In this document: positions 57,621 to 64,000 of the stretch, piece by piece
How positions within the stretch are numbered: position 1 is the first letter of the stretch
Layout: each line of letters begins with the position of its first letter
Source: Adiantum capillus-veneris
Lineage: Eukaryota; Streptophyta; Polypodiopsida; Polypodiales; Pteridaceae
Reading direction: 5' to 3'
DNA length: 64,000 bases
Assembly: GCA_014529385.2 (NCBI GenBank)
Contig: CM043963.1
Coordinates: 78,764,412-78,828,411, forward strand
Made by a program: the position numbers and the translations under genes
Notes under the pieces: generated by a model
The model's input: only the letters and a program-made list of their open reading frames with translations
Database searches by the model: none
What the model was told of the DNA's origin: nothing

Positions 57621-60008
57621 TTTATCATTAATTATCTAACAATAGTTTGATTTAGCAAACTATTGAACCATACAATGGGACTAGAGACCAGACAAAGGGG
57701 TACATAAAATTAGTAGAGACAAGATTGTACAATTGAAAACATTTAGACTCGATGTATTGATACCAATTGGTATCACTTATGCATAAGTGATACCAATTGT
57801 ATCACTTATGCATATATATACTTATCAAGAAAGTGTTTACAAGGGCTACCTATACATTGTTAAAAACAAAACCAAGCACTAGATGATATCCAACTATTGT
57901 TGTAGTTTCCTTCGTAATCCCAAGGAAGGAACCTCTTACCTGCCACCATCCAAGACACACAAGCCCATCAGAACTGGCATTACTTGGGAAGACAGGTGTC
58001 AACGACCCCTTCCCCTTGTTATCAGTGTAAAAAACTACAAAGAAACTGACAACAAATCAAAGATCAGGTAAATAAAATTTTACATTTAATCATAATACTC
58101 AAGATTTTTTATTTACAACATTACTACCACATTTTGAGATGTTTTTCCAAATGGATCCCAAATTAAGTCTACCAAACCTTGCCAAGGGGCGGATGTTTAA
58201 GTCAATCTGTAAGGCCATCACAAAAACCAAGTCAAAAAAGGTTAGCTACATGCTACTCAACATCCAACATCCACCAACATGTTGCTCACCATGTCTAATA
58301 AATCCAAAGACCAACATACCATAATATGATTATCCAATAGCCTGAGATTTCATCTCCAAAGCGGCTTCAAAAAGATACCCCAACTTCAAGTCCATGTGAA
58401 GCATAAAAACCGTTCAAAAACTGAAAAATGAGTAGCCTTCTATTCTACTCAGGATCTTTCCTCCATGAGCTTACTAACTGTGATTAACATCGTCAGCTAT
58501 GGCAAAAGGATTGATCAAATCATTCTTAGGCCAAGAATATTATGTTCCAAAAGCATAGTAATAACAATCTGCAACACAAAATGCTAGCAAGTTGAAAGGT
58601 CAAACACCAGCAACTAGAAATCTTGCAAGTTGATAGTATGCCAAGTAGAAAACCCCGCATAACAATGGCAACCATTTAGTGAAGAAACAACACAGCAGCT
58701 AAAAAGACAACCAATTGAAAGTATGTTAAACGTGCTAAGCATGGTAGACTAAAACTTACTGAACATTCATAACGTGTTTATCTAATAAATACTAACCATT
58801 ATTAAGCTATAATATGTATGTTGTTCAATTTGCGTAAGAATCTTGGCAGCATTTCTTTCGTATTCACTCAATATTTTCAAAAAGATAGAAACCTCACTGC
58901 ATATCAAAACAACATAGTATGTTGTGTGGGCATCTCCATGTTTTCATTTTTAACATACAACAGCGAGTCAAGAAAACATTATTATTTGTACATCAAACTG
59001 CATCATGAAATCTCACAACCCTAGTATGATATGGTGCACTGTCATGATAATCTTACCTAGACAAGTTACCAAATTGATGTCAATCTGAGCTGAGGAACTG
59101 AGCCTAACATGCCAAGTTTGCCCACATAATAATCAACACAAAGTATCTAATTGTTGTGTGGGAGTTTGTGTGAGGTGTTGTGTGAATAAGAAATAACGCC
59201 CACCCTTAGGTAAGCCAGTCAGGCCAATGATCACAAGGCGTTAAGAAAACCTCGTCATGCAATCCATCCCACATGCAAAAGGTGAATTATCAAATCCTTG
59301 TCGAGCCTAACTTCATTTTGGAGTAACCATTTTTTCAAGGTTGATAACCATTTATAAGCTAAACTACGTACGCAAAACTTTTGGGTCAATTTCCTTTGTA
59401 TATACTCAATCATTTCAGAAAAATCTAGTCAATGTCATCTCGCATGAGACCCTCACATGGGGTTGTATGCAAAAGAGAAAGAGACAATCATTTCCACAGA
59501 CAAATGGTGTTTTTTCTTTTAGTTCTATCCAGCCTTGATGCATTCAGGTCAATGAATCAGTATGGTATACCGCTCAATCTCTATATAACTTGCATGACAT
59601 GAGAAATAAGAACCCACATTGTTCATTATGTTTTAGCTGATTAGATGTCAAAACACAAAACTTGTACACTTTCTCCAAGTAATAAGCAAAAAAAACAATG
59701 TTTTAAGAAATTCTAACTACGTACTGAGTAGGTGCAGATGCACCTATCTGAATGTTGTATTTGCCTTGAGAAATAGTCATGGGACAACAAGGGTAGCATT
59801 TTCAGTCCAATCAATAATCCGATGTGCTTGTGTGCATGAATGTCCGAAATTTTTTAGTAGCAATTGCAGATCTTCCAGGCTAGGGTAAACCATTGAAGTG
59901 TGTTTATTTCAGGCCAGTAGAGTTCGAGCGACCTGAGAAAAAAATATCACCTATCGATGGTGGATAGCAAGTGACTTACAATGCATGCATGTGTGTCTTA
60001 TGTGTGTG

Positions 60009-60064
<56 letters not shown>

Positions 60065-60624
60065 TTGGTCTTATCGTTGGTACATGTAAGCACTGAGAGC
60101 AAAGCTCTAGATAATTACAACCATGATATTGAGGCTACGCCCTAGTGCGTGAGAAGAGGGATGGATATGCAGGCTCGTGAAGCGCTATGGTGTATGCTCA
60201 GGATGAGTGATCATTGCGTTTTGCCGCGACCAAGGGTTTATGAAGGAGAAGCGATAGATGCTTGAGTTGAAGTGTGTGTGTGTGTGCGTGACTGACTATG
60301 CATAAAGAGAAAATTTTAATGTTGAAGTTGTGCTCAAAAATAGTAGGAGTGGATAAACTACAAAAGCCAATCTTCTAAGTGTGGGCCCTAATTTCAAGGC
60401 ACCACCATCTTGGAAGGCTTACCTGTATACATTTTCTTTCCAATCAGAGATAGCAAGATCGAGTCACGCAAGAGAAGGGGAAACATTATCCTTTGCCGAG
60501 CCTATCAAGTTTAGGATTTTCAAACTTGAGAAAAGCAAAACAAAAAATTAAAAAATCGGTTGGCACATTGAAGATAGTCTAAAGTTTAGGTGGATAAGCC
60601 TAAAGTGTAGGGATGGGTGATGCC
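57621..60624. repeat. 3.03-kb tandem unit, copy 1
   Basis: Matches 60655-63655 along its whole length at an offset of 3032-3034 bp, with many substitutions and indels. No long frame; short peptides around 57883 and 60860 are related between copies but shifted and broken, so coding is not supported. It includes a GT microsatellite (60013-60063). Confidence 0.9.
60013..60063. repeat. (GT)n microsatellite, 51 bp
   Basis: GT run at the same relative place as 63062-63114 in the other copy. Confidence 0.97.
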
Positions 60625-60654
60625 AAAGGCTAGCTAGAAATAGGTATGTGTGTG

Positions 60655-63059
60655 TTTATGATTGATTATCTAAAAATAATTTGATTTAACAAACTATTTA
60701 ATAAAAACACGTCTTTATACTAGAGACAAGATTGTACAATTGACAACATTTTGACTCGATGCATTGATATCAATTTTATCACTTAGGCATATATATACTT
60801 ATTAAATAAGTGTTTACAAGGACTATCTATACATTGTCAAAAACAAAACCAAACATTAGATGATCTTCAACTATTGTTGTAGTTTCTTTTTTGTAATCCC
60901 AAGGAAGGAACATCTTACCTGTCACCATCCAAGAAACACAAGCCCATCGGAACTGGCATTACTTGGGAAGATAGGTGTCAACGACCCCTTCCCCTTATTA
61001 TCGGTGTCAAAAATTACAAAGAAACTGATAACAAAAGCAAAGATCAATTAAATATTCTTTTTTTAATAAAATATTTAATCATAATACTCAAGATTTTTCA
61101 TTTACAAAATTACTACCACATTTTGAGATATTTTTGCAAATGGATCCCAAATTAAGTCTACCAAACCTTGCCAAGAGGTGGACGGTTAAATCAATCTGTA
61201 AGGCCATCACAAAAAGCAAGTCAAAAAAGGTTAGCTACATGCTACTTGAGATCCAACATCCACCAACATGTTGCTCACTAAGTCTAGTATATCCAAAGAC
61301 CAACATACCATAATATGATTATCCAATAGCTTGGGATTTCAACTCCAAAGCGGCTTTGAAAAAATAGCCCTACTTGAAGTCCATCTGAAGCATAAAAACC
61401 GTTCAAAAAAACAAGTAGCATCTATACTACTCAGGATCTTTCCTCCTTGAGCTTACTATTATAATTAGCATCATCAACTATGGCAAAAAGATTGATCAAA
61501 TACTTCTAAGGCCAAGAACATTATGTTCCAAAATCATAGTAATAACAATCTGCAACACAAAATGCTAGCAAGCTGAAAAGTCAAACACTAGCAACTATAA
61601 ATCGAGCAAGTTGATAGTATGCCAAGTAGAAAACCCCGCATAACAATGGCAACCATTTAGTGAAGAAACAACACACCAGCTAAAATAACATCCAATTGAA
61701 AGTATGTTAAGCGTGTTAAGCATGGTAGCCTAAAACTTACTGAGCATTCATAACGTGTTTATCTAATAAATACTAATCATTATTAAGCTATAATATGTAT
61801 GTCGTTCAATTTGCGTAAGAATTTTGGCAGAGTTTCCTTCGTATTCTCTCAATATTTTCAAAAATATAAAATCCCAACATCCCCTATGATACCTTCACAT
61901 GAGGTAATCAACAAATCAAGTAGTGCCAATCATTCATACCAAAAAGGAATACGAATAGGCTCAAAAGCCTGACTGCATATCAAAACAAGATAGTATGTTG
62001 TGTGGGAGTCTCCATGTTTTCATCTTTAACATGCAAGAGCGAGTCAAGAAAAACGTTATTATTTTTATATCGAACTGCATCATGAAATCTCACAACCCTA
62101 GTATGATATGGTGCAATGTCATGATAATCTTACCTAGAAAAGTTACCAAATTTATGTCAATCTGAGCTGAGGACCTGAGCCTAACATGCCAAGTTTTCCC
62201 ACATAATATTCATTACAAAGGATCTAATTGTTGTGTGGGAGTTTGTGTGAGGTGTTGTGTGAATAAGAAATAACGCCCACTCTTATGTAAGCCACTCGAG
62301 CTAGTGATCATGAGGCGTTAAGAAAACCTCGTCATGCAATCCATCCCACATGCAAAAAGTGAATTATCCAATCCTTATTGAGCCTAAATTCATTTTGGAG
62401 TAACCATTTTTTTAAGATTGATAACCATTTATAAGCTAAACTATGTATGCAAAATTTTTGGCAACGTTTCCTTTGTATATGCTCAATCATTTCAATATAA
62501 TCCAGTTCATGCCATCTCCCAAGAGACGCTCACATGAGTTGTATGCAAAATAGACAGAGACAATCATTTGCACAGACAAATGGTGTTTTTTCTTTTAGTT
62601 ATATCCAACCTTGATGCATTCAAATCAATGAATCAGTTTGGTATACCAATTGATCTCTATATAACTTGCATGACAGGAGAAATAAAAACCCACATTTATC
62701 ATTACATTTCAACTGATTAGATGTCAAAACACAAAACTTGTACACTTCCTCCAAATCATCAGAAAAAGCAATGTTGTAAGAAAATCTAACTACGTAATGA
62801 GTAGGTGCAGATGCACCTACCTCAATGTTGTATTTTCCTTGAGAAACACTCATGGGACAGGAAGGGTAGCATTTTCAATCCAATTAATAATCCGATGTGC
62901 TTGTGTGCGTCAATGTCCGAGATTTTTCAACAGTAATTTTAGATCTTCAAGGCCAGGATAACCCATTGAAGTGTGTTTATTTGAGTCAAGTAGAGTTCAA
63001 GCGACCTGAGGAAGAAATATCACCTATCGATGGTTTATAGCAAATGACTTACGATGCAT

Positions 63060-63115
<56 letters not shown>

Positions 63116-63655
63116 TCCTGTCGGTTGTGCATGTAAGCATTGAGAGAAAGGCTCTAGATGGTTACAACCAATGATTTCAAGGCTATGTCCTAGCGCGTGA
63201 GAAGAGGGATGGATATGTAGGCTCGTAAATCTCTATGGTGTATGCTCAAGATGAGTGCTCAGTGCGTTTTTGCTACGTGAGCAAGGGCGTTTTTGCTCGA
63301 GTTGAAGTGTGTGTGTCCCCAATTGTGCATAAAGAGAAGATTTTAATGTTGAAGTCGTGCTCAGAAATAGTAGGAGTGGATAAACCACAAAAGCCAACTA
63401 CCAATCTTCTAAGTGTGGTCCCTAATTTCAAGGCACCACCACCTTCGAAGGCTTACCTATTTATAATTTTTTTCCAATCAGAGATACTAGGAGTGAGCCA
63501 CACAAGAGAAGGGGAAACATTATCCATTGCCAAGTCTATCAAGTTTAGGATTTTCAAACTCGAGAAATACAAAAAAAAAAAAAAAAATTGGTTGGCACAT
63601 TGAAGATAGTCTAAAGTTTAGGTGGATAATCCTAAAGTGTAGGGATGGGTGATGC
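60655..63655. repeat. 3.03-kb tandem unit, copy 2
   Basis: Direct partner of 57621-60624. An extra block of about 100 bp at 61870-61970 (CCCAACATCCCC... to ...GGCTCAAAAGCC) is absent from copy 1 near 58885. A homopolymer A17 replaces mixed sequence at about 63571. About 30 bp separate the two copies. Confidence 0.9.
63062..63114. repeat. (GT)n microsatellite, 53 bp
   Basis: Counterpart of the run at 60013. Confidence 0.97.
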
Positions 63656-64000
63656 ATCAAGTCTGTATAACAGATTAACCCTGCGAGTTTACCGTAGCTA
63701 TATTAGAAAACCCTCAATATTAACATCAGAGTAAGTGTCCATACACGCACATACCCATGTAGGGTTACTGGTCTAAATCACAAGACATTTTCCAAGGTCT
63801 TCATAGACATCGAATGATCTATGTATGCAGAGGGAATGGAACCACTCTATATTGAAGAAGCTCAGTTTAGAGGCTACAAGGTTAAAATATGGCTTGTGTA
63901 GATGTGGGTGTGTAAGTTAAATGTTCATGAGAAATAGTACCTTTCCTAATCGTACTTGTGAGTGTGTATGTGTGGCCCTAGCCCAACCCTAGGAGAGGTT
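63656..64000. other. No recognisable feature
   Basis: The sequence leaves the tandem unit at 63655. I see no coding frame or element end in the last 345 bp. Confidence 0.5.

Noticed and set aside
57883-58071. Short peptide that recurs in the second 3-kb unit (60860-61051)
   Set aside because: The best-matching frames differ between copies and are broken by indels; similarity reflects the DNA duplication.

Overview
This window looks like transposon-dense, intergenic DNA from a large land-plant nuclear genome. The evidence is Tork/TNT1-type copia, dual-RNase H Tat-type gypsy and plant-type LINE proteins, long TC/GA, GT/CA and poly-G tracts, intron-bearing transposon genes and nested insertions. 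I cannot fix the species. A fern, lycophyte or gymnosperm would fit the composition, but that is a guess. I see no rRNA, tRNA or CRISPR, and no host gene I would defend. Almost all coding potential is mobile-element derived and most of it is broken.

Layout, left to right. (1) 1-3600: 3' part of a decayed copia element (+) ending in a short 227-bp LTR. It sits inside the integrase of (2) an old antisense gypsy element (3601 to about 8908), which itself lies in the ORF2 of (3) an antisense LINE (about 8909-13900). (4) 10756-13405: a composite element with inverted ends and a perfect 5-bp target duplication (AAAGG), carrying a gypsy pol fragment and splitting the LINE ORF1. (5) 13881-15261: non-coding, with a degenerate tandem repeat. 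(6) 15262-21175: a complete but decayed copia element (+) with both LTRs, containing a 452-bp hairpin element. (7) 21176-24951: no recognisable genes. (8) About 24950-49080: a candidate large DNA transposon with two convergent, intron-containing gene sets. A transposase-like gene runs on + (exons 25308-26074 and 27743-40900). Genes for a basic/zinc-finger-like and coiled-coil protein and a degenerate FCP1/NIF-type phosphatase run on -. Two introns, one per strand, hold arrays of the same short palindromic minisatellite. This unit is interrupted by a young, nearly intact Tat-type gypsy element (27898-39187, 2.7-kb LTRs) and by a 1971-bp solo LTR (45761-47731, duplication GCGAG). (9) 49733-55837: a second copia of the same family as (6), on -, with perfect duplication AAAAC and a 573-bp solo LTR (51836-52408, duplication CAAGC) in its reverse transcriptase. 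(10) 55838-57600: a tandem duplication carrying a primer-binding-site-like motif, a LINE ORF2 fragment and microsatellites. (11) 57621-63655: two diverged tandem copies of a 3.03-kb non-coding unit, then about 345 bp with nothing recognisable.

The insertions can be ordered in time. The LINE and the candidate DNA transposon are oldest. The antisense gypsy and the composite element went into the LINE, and copia-1 then went into the gypsy. Copia-2 and copia-3 are related but of different decay. The Tat element and the solo LTRs are the latest arrivals. The most interesting object is the candidate DNA transposon, because the Tat insertion junction and a phase-0 intron can both be resolved at base level and restore one continuous transposase-like reading frame.
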